A stretch of DNA of 64,000 nt, from the NCBI RefSeq assembly GCF_030419005.1, contig NZ_CP106951.1, positions 124,001 to 188,000 on the forward strand, given 5' to 3'. This DNA is from Eleftheria terrae. Lineage in GTDB: Bacteria; Pseudomonadota; Gammaproteobacteria; Burkholderiales; Burkholderiaceae_C. The position numbers and the translations under genes were made by a program. Below, one piece after another: positions 1 to 8,071 of this stretch; the stretch's first letter is position 1; every line of letters starts with the position of its first letter. Below the pieces are notes generated by a model, which saw only the letters and a list, made by a program, of their open reading frames with translations, had not been told where the DNA came from and did no database searches.

Positions 1-1
1 G

Positions 2-1471
2 ACGGCCCAGGGCGTGAAGGTCGACGCCTACCGGATGTACGACCCGGCAAACCCCACGGTCTACAGCATCCCGACCGAGATCCTCAAGTACCAGCGCATT
101 TCCTTCTGGGGCACGCAGCTGGAGCGGGTTGGCACCTTCCATGTCCGCAGCGGCATGGCGAACATCGACACGTGCCAGCTGACCGGCACGAGCCTGATGC
201 TCGACGACCGGGCTTCGCTCTGCAACGTGCGCGGCGCTGGCGGCAGCGCGCCGGACAGCTACGTCTGGAACTTCGGCATCGGCAACACCATCGCGCAGGC
301 GAACGCGCTCAACTGGCTTGCCACCCGGCCGATCACCCTCGGCAGCATGCCGGTCCGCCACACCGCCCGGCACGTGAGCGACGCTTCCGCGGCATCCGTC
401 TACGTGCCGGGCCTCGGCAACGAATGGGCTTTCCTCTCACGTCAGGAGGGGCAGACGGCCACCACCTCGGCGCAGATCCGCTACCTCCGGGCGGACGGCT
501 CGGTGATCGAAGAGTCGCCGGTTCAGACGCTGTTCAAGTCGGGGTCGGAGACCTTCTCGCTGGCCCTACGCGACGACCTCACCTACATCACCTGCCTGTC
601 CACCGCCTCGCCCCGCCTCGTGGTCGTCACCTCTGACGAGTCGTGCCCGGTGACGCCCAACGCCTTCCGGAACCTCCTCGTCAACGGCACGTTCGGCGGG
701 TCCGCCGACGCGCCCGGCAGCAGCACGGCCGGCTGGTCCACCACCACTGCCACCCTGGCCACCGGGCAGACGCCGCCCGGCGTGGATGCGGGTTCGCCGG
801 ACGCCACCAAGTGGATCAGCTACCAGGGCACGGGCGCGGGCGGGCAGGGCGCCATGTGGCAGGACGTCGCAATGCGCGCAGGGGGGCACTACCTGTGCAT
901 GGCCCGGGTGTCTGCCGGTGCCGAGATGTATGCAGGGCAGCCGTGGCTCGCCACTGCGCTGCGCCGGATGGCGAAGTCGGTGGCCAGTCCGGCCTTCACC
1001 TACCCAGACGGCACGCGCCTGCTGCAGATGGTGCTCCAGGCCCGTGCGGGCTGGAAGGACGTCTACAGCCGCATCGGCTTCGGTGGACCGACCGCCGGCG
1101 GCCCGCACCACGTGAAATGGGCGTTCATGGTTGACCTGGACGCGCCCGCGGTCTGCTACACCGCCGGGCCGCCCACCGAGGGCGTCTGGGCGAAGGGTGA
1201 CGAAACGGTCGACCTGGCCGCCATCCCGGGCGGCCCGACCAAGTGGCGGTGTGTTGCCTCCGGAGCGATCACGGCCACCGCTTCGTCCGCCGGCAACGTC
1301 GCCACGCTGTTCGAGGGCGCCGAATTCAGCGCGCCCGCGGTCGGTACGACAGCACAGCGCCCGGCCATCACGAACACGCCGGCTGGCCTGCAGGCCGCCT
1401 ACCGGGGCACAACGTTCATCGACACCACCGTAGGCCGGCTCGTTGTGTGGACCGGCTCTGCCTGGATCTGA
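2..1471 (+). CDS. Putative phage tail/receptor-binding protein, 5' end outside window
   Basis: The frame is open to the left edge, so the true start is upstream; the first in-frame GTG seen is at 14. The visible 485 residues contain a stretch around residues 225-300 (RNLLVNGTF... QDVAMRAGGHY) that looks like a jelly-roll carbohydrate-binding fold. The tail (GVWAKGDETVD ... FIDTTVGRLVVWTGSAWI) resembles C-termini of phage fibres and spikes. It lies directly before the Bbp19-like, scaffold and capsid genes, an unusual place for a fibre. No catalytic motif is visible. Host-receptor or glycan binding is inferred from fold-like features only. A structural head protein with a decorating domain is the alternative. 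Confidence 0.5.
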   Translation, partial: TAQGVKVDAYRMYDPANPTVYSIPTEILKYQRISFWGTQLERVGTFHVRSGMANIDTCQLTGTSLMLDDRASLCNVRGAGGSAPDSYVWNFGIGNTIAQANALNWLATRPITLGSMPVRHTARHVSDASAASVYVPGLGNEWAFLSRQEGQTATTSAQIRYLRADGSVIEESPVQTLFKSGSETFSLALRDDLTYITCLSTASPRLVVVTSDESCPVTPNAFRNLLVNGTFGGSADAPGSSTAGWSTTTATLATGQTPPGVDAGSPDATKWISYQGTGAGGQGAMWQDVAMRAGGHYLCMARVSAGAEMYAGQPWLATALRRMAKSVASPAFTYPDGTRLLQMVLQARAGWKDVYSRIGFGGPTAGGPHHVKWAFMVDLDAPAVCYTAGPPTEGVWAKGDETVDLAAIPGGPTKWRCVASGAITATASSAGNVATLFEGAEFSAPAVGTTAQRPAITNTPAGLQAAYRGTTFIDTTVGRLVVWTGSAWI

Positions 1472-1473
1472 CC

Positions 1474-1731
1474 ATGCGACAACCAGTAGACCCCGCCGCC
1501 TACCTCCGCGTGTTCGAGCTGCACCCGGAGGGCGTGCAAATCCTCGACGAGCTGGTCACGCGCTTCGGACGCAACCCCTACGTGCCCGGCCACAACGGGG
1601 ACCGAGACACCGCCTACAACTCCGGCCAATTCGCGGTGGTGCAGTTCATCCTTGGCCGGATCAACAAAGCAAATGGAGCCCATGAAGATGAAGATGTTTC
1701 GACGCCTGATGAACCTGGAGACGCCGGCTGA
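1474..1731 (+). CDS. Bbp19-like small phage protein
   Basis: An 85-residue protein that starts 2 nt after the preceding stop and overlaps the scaffold gene by about 44 nt. The core (AAYLRVFELHPEGVQILDEL ... GQFAVVQFILGRI) matches the pattern of the small Bbp19-like family found between portal and scaffold genes in BPP-1-type phages. The function of that family is not known. Its position supports a role in head morphogenesis. The acidic tail (HEDEDVSTPDEPGD) is low complexity. The ribosome binding site is weak, so translational coupling to the upstream gene is likely. Confidence 0.6.
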   Translation: MRQPVDPAAYLRVFELHPEGVQILDELVTRFGRNPYVPGHNGDRDTAYNSGQFAVVQFILGRINKANGAHEDEDVSTPDEPGDAG

Positions 1732-2587
1732 GGCTGGCGGCGCAGGTGGGGCTGCAGCTGCCACGCCGGTCGCGGCGCCCACGCCCCCCGCACCGGCCGC
1801 GACCGCGGCTTCTCCTGCCCCGGGCGCCAGTGGCTCACTGCTCAGCAGCGCCGCCGCGCCGCCCCCGCTGCCGCCCCTGCCGGAGCGCATCCCCGAGAAG
1901 TACCGGGTGACGGGTGCGGACGGGAAGCTCGACATCGAGGCCACGCTGGCCAAGGTGGAGGAAGGCCGGGCCAACCTGGAGAAGCGCCTGGGCAGCGGCG
2001 ACGTGCGCCCGGCCGCGGTCACTGACTACAAGGTCAACGTGCCCCAGGCGATGGCCGATCAGCTGAAGGACTGGAACCAGGCCGAGGACCAGCTGCTGCA
2101 AGGCTTCCTGGCCGACGCGCACAAAGCCGGGATGACGCAGAGCCAAGTGGATCTGGTCATGGGCAAGTACTTCGACATGGTGCCCAAGCTGGCAGCGGCC
2201 GGGCAGCAGCTGACGCCGGACCAGCAGGCCGAGAAGACGGCGGCCGAGCTGAAGCAGGTCTGGAAGGACGATGCGACGTTCGATCAGAACGTTGCCCATG
2301 CCTACCGCGCGGCGAACCACTTCGCGGCCAAGGCCGGCCTCTCCTACGACGAGATCGATGCGGCAATGGGCAACAACCCCGCCTTCCTGCGCATGATGGC
2401 GGCGCTCGGGCCGGAGCTGGCCGAGGACACGTCCATCGATGGCAACGATGCTGCCACGGCCGACTGGGACGAGGTGGTGGCCAACCTGAAGGCCGAGAAG
2501 AACGCCATGCCGGAGCGCGATCCTCGACGCGCGCACATCCAGGCCAAGATCAACGCCATGTACGAGAAGCGCTACGGCAAGCAGTAG
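1688..2587 (+). CDS. Phage scaffolding protein
   Basis: About 300 residues immediately upstream of the capsid gene, the usual place for a scaffold. The N-terminal 60 residues are an Ala/Pro-rich linker, followed by a helical, charged, coiled-coil-rich body (KVEEGRANLEKRL; DQQAEKTAAELKQVWKDD) and a basic C-terminus ending KAKINAMYEKRYGKQ-like. Scaffolds typically bind capsid through a basic C-terminal helix. Clustered ATG codons at 1673, 1682, 1688 and 1694 make the start uncertain. 1688 is chosen because GGAG at 1675-1678 then has 9-nt spacing. The gene overlaps the Bbp19-like gene. Confidence 0.7.
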   Translation: MKMFRRLMNLETPAEAGGAGGAAAATPVAAPTPPAPAATAASPAPGASGSLLSSAAAPPPLPPLPERIPEKYRVTGADGKLDIEATLAKVEEGRANLEKRLGSGDVRPAAVTDYKVNVPQAMADQLKDWNQAEDQLLQGFLADAHKAGMTQSQVDLVMGKYFDMVPKLAAAGQQLTPDQQAEKTAAELKQVWKDDATFDQNVAHAYRAANHFAAKAGLSYDEIDAAMGNNPAFLRMMAALGPELAEDTSIDGNDAATADWDEVVANLKAEKNAMPERDPRRAHIQAKINAMYEKRYGKQ

Positions 2588-2781
2588 TGCCACTTGGTCG
2601 GGAAACTGACCGCTCCCCAAACGCACCATCACAGCCACATCGGGGCCCGTGGTGGTGCGCGGACACCCCCTGAAGAACACCCGTCGCGTAGACCGCTGCA
2701 GCCGGCGGAACGCCACGAAGCGGGCCCAGCGTGCTGGACACCCCGTAGGCGATTCGTTCACAAGTTCAGGAGCACACGGGT

Positions 2782-3690
2782 ATGTCCTCTCTCTCGAATC
2801 CGACCGCTGCATTCAAACAGCAGTTTCACGATGCGTTCAACGAGCAGCTGCAGCAGCGCGAGTCGCGCCTGCAGGGCACGGTGCTGGACCGTGGCCAGAT
2901 CAGCGGTTCGTCCTTCACCATCAACAACCTCGGCGCGACCGAGATGGAGCCGGTCAACAACCGCTATGAGGACAAGCACCTCGGCGGCGTGGACAACTCG
3001 ACCCGGGTCGTCTACATGCAGGACTTCGACCGCTTGCTCGCCGTCGATGGCTTCGACATCCCGAAGCTCGCAGCTGACCCCACGTACAGGTACCCGGGCC
3101 TGCTGGTTTCGGCCGCGAATCGTCGCCGGGACAAGACCATCTACCGCGCGCTGCTCGACCCGGTCCTGCAGAAGACCGGCGAGTCTGGCCCCCTGACGTC
3201 GGTTTCCCTTCCGTCCAGCCAGATCATCCTGGCCGGCGGCACAGGCTTCACGAAGGCCAAGGCCATCTTTGTGCGTTCGCTCTTCCGCAAGAACGAGGCC
3301 GACCAGGAAAGCGACCTGAACGAGGAAATCTTCATCCTCTACGACAGCAACATGGTCCGCCAGATCCTGAGCGACACGACGCTTACGAGCGGCGATTACA
3401 TGTCCGTGCGCATGCTCCAGGACGGCGCCATCGCCAAGAACTGGATGGGCATGACCTGGATTCCCTACGAGAAGCTGGATCCGGGTGCCGGCGGCGCTAC
3501 CGAGCGTCGCACCGTCGCATACGCCAAGAGCGCTGTGGAGTTCGGCACCGGCATCGAGACGAAGACGGAAGTCGGCCAGAACAAACAGAAACGCGGCCAC
3601 CCGATCGAGGCCTACGCCTGGATGTCCATCGGCGCCGGCCGGGCCGACGAGAACAAGGTGGCTGCCATCGACTTCGTGGCAAACGCCTAA
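2782..3690 (+). CDS. Major capsid protein (BPP-1 Bbp17-like)
   Basis: A 302-residue protein with the features of podovirus capsid proteins: a helical N-arm (NPTAAFKQQFHDAFNEQLQQRES), then a mixed body with YEDKHLGGVDNSTRVVYMQD and a C-terminal domain containing GHPIEAYAWMSIGAGR. The resemblance is to the Bordetella phage BPP-1 capsid family (HK97 fold), recognised from memory of that family. AGGAG about 11 nt before the ATG provides a good ribosome binding site. A 190-nt untranslated leader separates it from the scaffold gene, which may allow separate high-level expression. It is followed by the cement protein, as in BPP-1. Confidence 0.85.
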   Translation: MSSLSNPTAAFKQQFHDAFNEQLQQRESRLQGTVLDRGQISGSSFTINNLGATEMEPVNNRYEDKHLGGVDNSTRVVYMQDFDRLLAVDGFDIPKLAADPTYRYPGLLVSAANRRRDKTIYRALLDPVLQKTGESGPLTSVSLPSSQIILAGGTGFTKAKAIFVRSLFRKNEADQESDLNEEIFILYDSNMVRQILSDTTLTSGDYMSVRMLQDGAIAKNWMGMTWIPYEKLDPGAGGATERRTVAYAKSAVEFGTGIETKTEVGQNKQKRGHPIEAYAWMSIGAGRADENKVAAIDFVANA

Positions 3691-3717
3691 CCCCACCGCA
3701 CACGAAAGGAAACAGCC

Positions 3718-4224
3718 ATGGCTGTCGTCACCGTCAAATCCGCCGCCATCATCGCCGCCGACACCCCGGGGGGGAAGGGCGGCCTGACCCTTGGCCCGCG
3801 GCGTCTCTACGAGGCCGTCTCCACCGTCGAGGTCACCAACGGTGATTCCGTTGGATCGCAGTTCCGCCTGGCCCGCGTGCACAGCTCGGTGCGCATGTCC
3901 CAGATCCTCATCAAGTGCGACGCGATCACCGCGGCCGCTGCCGACTTCGGCGTCTATGACACGCCGCAGAACGGCGGCCTCGTCGTCGATGCCGATGCGT
4001 TCGGCTCTGCGGTCGCGCTGGCCACCGCTATCGTGGCCACGCCGCTGGACGTGCTGCACGAATCGGGCGTGCTGGACATTGCCGAGATCGAGCAACCGCT
4101 GTGGCAGATCCTCGGCCTCACCAGCGACCCGGGCAAGGAGTTCGACATCGTGGCGACCCTGACCGCCGCGGCGACCGCCTCCGGCACGCTGACCGCGCAT
4201 GTCCGCTACGCGCAGGGCAATTGA
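3718..4224 (+). CDS. Capsid cement/decoration protein (Bbp16-like)
   Basis: A 168-residue, mostly beta-strand protein located right after the capsid gene. In BPP-1 the homologous position is held by Bbp16, the cement protein that forms dimers on the capsid surface. Visible pieces are LTLGPRRLYEAVSTVEV, a central SQFRLARVHSSVRMSQILI and a C-terminal strand-rich part ending SGTLTAHVRYAQGN. The ribosome binding site AAAGGAAA lies before the ATG. An intrinsic terminator follows at 4251, closing the head-gene transcription unit. Assignment rests on position and general resemblance. Confidence 0.7.
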   Translation: MAVVTVKSAAIIAADTPGGKGGLTLGPRRLYEAVSTVEVTNGDSVGSQFRLARVHSSVRMSQILIKCDAITAAAADFGVYDTPQNGGLVVDADAFGSAVALATAIVATPLDVLHESGVLDIAEIEQPLWQILGLTSDPGKEFDIVATLTAAATASGTLTAHVRYAQGN

Positions 4225-4250
4225 GGAAAGGGGCTCCAGCAGTTGCTTTC

Positions 4251-4274
4251 GGGGGGCTAGGTGCCCCCCTTTTT
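4251..4274 (+). terminator. Intrinsic terminator after head genes
   Basis: Perfect 7-bp stem GGGGGGC / GCCCCCC with the 5-nt loop TAGGT, followed by TTTTT. It separates the capsid/cement genes from the tail genes and probably lowers readthrough after the highly expressed head proteins. Confidence 0.85.
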
Positions 4275-4288
4275 CGTGAGGTGTACCC

Positions 4289-4873
4289 ATGACATCCCCC
4301 GTCTCCATCTGCTCGCAGGCGCTGCTGCTCCTGGGCGCCCAGACGATCAACTCGTTCGATGAGCCGTTCGACCGAGCGAAGATTGCATCCAACCTCTACC
4401 CGGACGAGAAGAAGGCGCTGCTGCGCCTGCATCCGTGGAACTGCTGCATCCGGCGCGTGGTGCTGGCGCCAGAGGTCACTGCACCAGCCTTTGGCTACAG
4501 CCATTCCTTCGTGCTGCCGGGCGACTGCGTGCGGGTGCTCAACGTCGGTGACGACTACGGTTGGCCGGAGGACTACCAGGTGGAGGGCCGCCGCATCCTC
4601 TACAGCGGCACGGTGCTGCCGCTGCGCTACGTGGCCGAGGTGGACGAGAGCGAGTGGGACGACACCTTGGTGCGCTTGATGAAGCTCGCCATGGTGGCCG
4701 CGATGGCGTACCCGATCACCAAGTCAGGCACGGTGGCCGATGGAGCGAAGGCGGACTTCGAGCGGGAGCTGAAGCGGGCCCGGGCGATTGACGGCCAGGA
4801 GAACCCACCCGAGGAGATCGTCGACTCGCCTCTGCTCGCCGCGCGCCGGCGCGACAGCGACTGGTGCTGGTGA
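4289..4873 (+). CDS. Phage tail tubular protein A (gp11-like adaptor)
   Basis: A 194-residue protein of the T7 gp11-like head-to-tail adaptor family. It begins with the typical helix (SICSQALLLLGAQTINSF) followed by A..ASNLYPDEKKALLRLHPWNC, a pattern shared by tail tubular A proteins, in which conserved Leu/Gly and WN residues form the helical ring that sits under the portal. The C-terminus is helical and charged. Its stop TGA overlaps the ATG of the tail tubular B gene (TGATG), showing translational coupling. The start lies 15 nt after the terminator hairpin. Confidence 0.75.
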   Translation: MTSPVSICSQALLLLGAQTINSFDEPFDRAKIASNLYPDEKKALLRLHPWNCCIRRVVLAPEVTAPAFGYSHSFVLPGDCVRVLNVGDDYGWPEDYQVEGRRILYSGTVLPLRYVAEVDESEWDDTLVRLMKLAMVAAMAYPITKSGTVADGAKADFERELKRARAIDGQENPPEEIVDSPLLAARRRDSDWCW

Positions 4874-7062
4874 TGGGCAAGGTCACACCAGTCCAAACCA
4901 ACTTCACGGCCGGCGAGCTGACGCCGCGCATGCGGGGCCGTGTCGATGTCGCCCGATATGCCAACGGCGCTGAGATCGTGGAGAACGCTTGGCCGGTCAT
5001 CCACGGCGGCGTGGAGCGTCGTTGGGGCACCCGGTTCATGCGTGGCACCAAGGTGAACACCAAGCGGTCGCGGCTCGTCCCCTTCGTCTTCAGCGAGGAG
5101 CAGGCCTACATGCTGGAGTTCGGCGACGGCTACATGCGCGTGTTCACCAGTGCCGGGCCTGTGATGAACGGCGGTGTGCCGTATGAGGTTGCGACACCGT
5201 ACGACGAGGGCATGCTGCAGCAGCTCGATTTCACGCAGGCCGCCGACACGATGATTCTCTGGCACCCGGCCAGGTATCCGCGCCGGTTGCGCCGGTTTCT
5301 CGATAACCGTTGGGTGATCGATAACCTGCCGGTCGATCCGAACCCAATCGAGGAGATTGGCTCGCGGTTCACCTATCCCCTTTCCGTCACGCCAAATGTC
5401 ACCGGCGTTCAAAACGTCTCGGGCGGATACACGAAGCAGGCGGACATCGGGAACCAGATCATCACTCCAGACGGTGGAACGGCCACGATTACCGGTGTCG
5501 TGGACGGAGCGGTATGGAAGGTTGACGTGATTGTCCCGTTTGCCTCGTCCTCCTACCCACCATACACATGGACCGTGACCGGTTCGCCCAGGTCAACCAT
5601 CACGGTCTCGGGGACCCTTGAGGTGGGTGGCGCTGTCACTATCACCGCGGACGTCGACACCTGGCGTACATCGGACGTCTATATCTTCCGCCCGTTCGTG
5701 GAGCTGAATGGGGGGCTCGTGCAACTGACGAGCATCAACGGCGTCGATCCCTTGAAGGTCCATGGCAAGGTGCTGCGCAAGATAAACACCAACGCCGCAG
5801 CGCCACCATATTCGTGGACGATGAAGGGGCCGGTCTGGAATGACTGGGACGGATATCCGTGCACCGGCACGTTCTTTCAGCAGCGGCTTATCGCAGGCGG
5901 TAGCCCTGGGTATCCGCAAACCATTTGGGGCTCAGCGACTGGGTACGCCTACGATTTTCTCTTCGGCACCGAAGACGATGCTGCATTCACGTTCACCATC
6001 GCCAGCGATGACGTAAACCCGATCCGCTATATCTGTGCGATGGAAGCGATTGTGGTGCTCACCTATGGCGGCGAGTTCACCATCGAGGGCGGCGTCGAGA
6101 AACCCATCACGCCGACGAACTTCAAGGTGAAGCCGCGCACCAACTACGGCGCGGCGAATGTGCGCCCGGTGCGAGTGGGGGCCGAGGAGGTCTTCGTGCA
6201 GAAGCCAGGCCGGCGCGTTCGAGCCATCGGCTACAACGACGACCTCGGCAAGTGGGCCGCGCCGGATATGTCCGTGTTGGCAGAGCACCTGCTGCGGCCT
6301 GGTGTCGTTTCGCTGTCCTGGCACGACGACCCACAGACGCTGATCTTCGCCGTGCGCAAGGATGGTGTTCTGGCCACGTGCACCTTTGACCGCGACCAGG
6401 ACGTCGCCGGCTGGGCGCGGCAGACGACTGATGGCGCGTTCGAGTCCGTCGCAACTATCCCAGGCGCTGACGGCGCAGAGACCTGGGCCATTGTGCGCAG
6501 GACCATCGGCGGTGCCACCGTGCGCTACGTCGAGAAGTTCGATCCGGCAGTGATGCGCGACAGCTGCATCACGGGCGAGAACCCGGGCGGCGCGAACGTC
6601 TGGACCGGCCTTGGCCATCTCGAAGGCAAGGAGGTCGACATCATGGCCGACGGCGCGGTGATGCCGCGGCAGATCGTGACCGGCGGACAGGTGACGCTGC
6701 CGCGCCTGGCGCGATCCGTGGAGATCGGCCTGCCCTACGTCTCCCGCGTCAAGACGCTGCCACCTGAGGTCGCCGGCCCCATGGGCAGCTCGCAGGGCTC
6801 GGCCAACGACATGGGCGACGTTCATGTGCGCTTGCTCGACACCATCGGCTGCGCCGTGAATGGCCAGCCGCTGCCCTTCCGCAACTTCGGAACCGGCATG
6901 CTGAACCAGCGTGTCGAGCCCTACTCGGGGATCAAGAAGGTCGAGAACCTGAGCTGGGCTGAAGAAGAGGAAGGAGGCACACAAGTCGAACTCACGCAAG
7001 AGCAAGGGCTGATCTGGCACGTGCTGAGCGTCATTCGCAAATGGACCACCAACCAGGGATGA
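4873..7062 (+). CDS. Phage tail tubular protein B-like nozzle/stabilisation protein
   Basis: A 729-residue protein directly downstream of tail tubular A. It begins VTPVQTNFTAGELTPRMRGRVDVARYANGAEIVENAWP, the hallmark of podovirus nozzle proteins, whose conserved F..GELSP..., grid of R.D and Y..G... motifs are visible. The central part is beta-rich with low-complexity Thr/Val stretches. The remainder (TIWGSATGYAYDFLFGTEDDAAFTF) also fits this family. The start ATG at 4873 overlaps the upstream TGA. An in-frame GTG at 4864 is possible but less likely. The next gene starts inside its stop codon (ATGA). Confidence 0.75.
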   Translation: MGKVTPVQTNFTAGELTPRMRGRVDVARYANGAEIVENAWPVIHGGVERRWGTRFMRGTKVNTKRSRLVPFVFSEEQAYMLEFGDGYMRVFTSAGPVMNGGVPYEVATPYDEGMLQQLDFTQAADTMILWHPARYPRRLRRFLDNRWVIDNLPVDPNPIEEIGSRFTYPLSVTPNVTGVQNVSGGYTKQADIGNQIITPDGGTATITGVVDGAVWKVDVIVPFASSSYPPYTWTVTGSPRSTITVSGTLEVGGAVTITADVDTWRTSDVYIFRPFVELNGGLVQLTSINGVDPLKVHGKVLRKINTNAAAPPYSWTMKGPVWNDWDGYPCTGTFFQQRLIAGGSPGYPQTIWGSATGYAYDFLFGTEDDAAFTFTIASDDVNPIRYICAMEAIVVLTYGGEFTIEGGVEKPITPTNFKVKPRTNYGAANVRPVRVGAEEVFVQKPGRRVRAIGYNDDLGKWAAPDMSVLAEHLLRPGVVSLSWHDDPQTLIFAVRKDGVLATCTFDRDQDVAGWARQTTDGAFESVATIPGADGAETWAIVRRTIGGATVRYVEKFDPAVMRDSCITGENPGGANVWTGLGHLEGKEVDIMADGAVMPRQIVTGGQVTLPRLARSVEIGLPYVSRVKTLPPEVAGPMGSSQGSANDMGDVHVRLLDTIGCAVNGQPLPFRNFGTGMLNQRVEPYSGIKKVENLSWAEEEEGGTQVELTQEQGLIWHVLSVIRKWTTNQG

Positions 7063-7517
7063 ACATGATCCGACAAGCAACGCCTGAAGACCTCCCGCGC
7101 CTGGTTGAGCTGGGCCGGCTCATGGTGGAGGAGTCGCCCGAGTTTCGGGTGATGCCGTACCGGCCCGAGAAGGTGCAGGCCATGCTCTCCACCCTCATCG
7201 AAAGCCCGCGCGGCTTCGTGGTGGTGGGCGAGCGGCAGGGGACGGTAGTGGGCGGCATGGTGGCCGCTGCCAGCGAACAGTGGTTCTCCGACGCGCTGTG
7301 CGCGTTCGACCTGTGCATGTTCGTGGACCCGGCGCACCGCGGCACCCTGCTGCCGGCGCAGTTGCTCATGGCCTACCGGTCGTGGGCCAAGCGGCTGGGT
7401 GTGGCGCGGGCAACGGCTGGCATCAGCACCGGCGTGCACGTCGAGCAGACCGAGCAGCTATATCGCCGCATGGGCCTGCGCCACGTGGGCCCCATCTTCG
7501 ACGTTCTGGAGGGCTGA
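7059..7517 (+). CDS. GNAT-family N-acetyltransferase in phage tail operon
   Basis: A 152-residue single-domain protein of the GNAT fold. It starts MIRQATPEDLPRLVELG, typical of the first strand and helix. It has the central beta bulge region ALCAFDLCMFVDPAHRGTLLPAQLL, where the acetyl-CoA pyrophosphate loop R-G-x-L-L-P replaces the canonical R/Q-x-x-G-x-G/A, and ends with LYRRMGLRHVGPIF. The start ATG overlaps the stop of the nozzle gene (ATGA). Substrate unknown; such genes occur in tail modules of several podoviruses. It may modify a virion protein or a host target, which cannot be decided here. Confidence 0.75.
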   Translation: MNMIRQATPEDLPRLVELGRLMVEESPEFRVMPYRPEKVQAMLSTLIESPRGFVVVGERQGTVVGGMVAAASEQWFSDALCAFDLCMFVDPAHRGTLLPAQLLMAYRSWAKRLGVARATAGISTGVHVEQTEQLYRRMGLRHVGPIFDVLEG

Positions 7518-7519
7518 GC

Positions 7520-8062
7520 ATGTGCACAGGTCTTGAACTCGCGTTCGTGATGGCAGCTGGTGCCAGCACCGCGGTCAGCGTCTATGGCCAGCAGCAGGCC
7601 GGCAAGGCCCAGGAAGCGGCAGCAGAGGCCCAAGGCCGCGCCATCAACCAGCAAGCCGGCGCCGAGCAGGACGCGGCCGAGGCCCAGGCCGACCGCATTC
7701 GACGCGCCGCGCGGGCGCAGGTGGGCGAGGCGAACGCGGCCCTGTCGGCCTCCGGCGTGTCGGTGGGTGAAGGCACGGCGCTGAAGATCACGGAGCAGAT
7801 CATCAAGGACGCCGAGAGCGACGCGCTCAACGCCATCATCAGCGGCAACCGTGGCGGCCGGCAGCTCAGCAGCCAGGCGCGCTCCATCGTGAAGCAGGGC
7901 CAGGACGCCCGCCGCGCGGCCAACATCTCTTCCATTGGCACGGTGCTGTCGGGTGCCTCCCAGGCCTTCGGCGCTTCTGGCTGGCGCTCTCGCGGGCCAG
8001 GCTGGTCCGGCACGCAGGCTCCGGCGCCCGTCTACGACCGGTCTATCCGGGTCGGCCCGTAA
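7520..8062 (+). CDS. Internal virion (ejection) protein, gp14-like
   Basis: A 180-residue Ala/Gln-rich protein with a hydrophobic N-terminal helix (LELAFVMAAGASTAVSVYG) followed by a long amphipathic coiled coil (QAGKAQEAAAEAQGRAINQQAGAEQDAAEAQADRIRRAARAQ). The phrase LSASGVSVGEGTALKITEQ is common in small podovirus ejection proteins related to T7 gp14, which form part of the conduit across the outer membrane. It lies 2 nt after the acetyltransferase and 9 nt before the next virion gene, in one operon. The Ser/Gly/Pro-rich tail looks disordered. Confidence 0.65.
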   Translation: MCTGLELAFVMAAGASTAVSVYGQQQAGKAQEAAAEAQGRAINQQAGAEQDAAEAQADRIRRAARAQVGEANAALSASGVSVGEGTALKITEQIIKDAESDALNAIISGNRGGRQLSSQARSIVKQGQDARRAANISSIGTVLSGASQAFGASGWRSRGPGWSGTQAPAPVYDRSIRVGP

Positions 8063-8071
8063 GGAGCCCGC

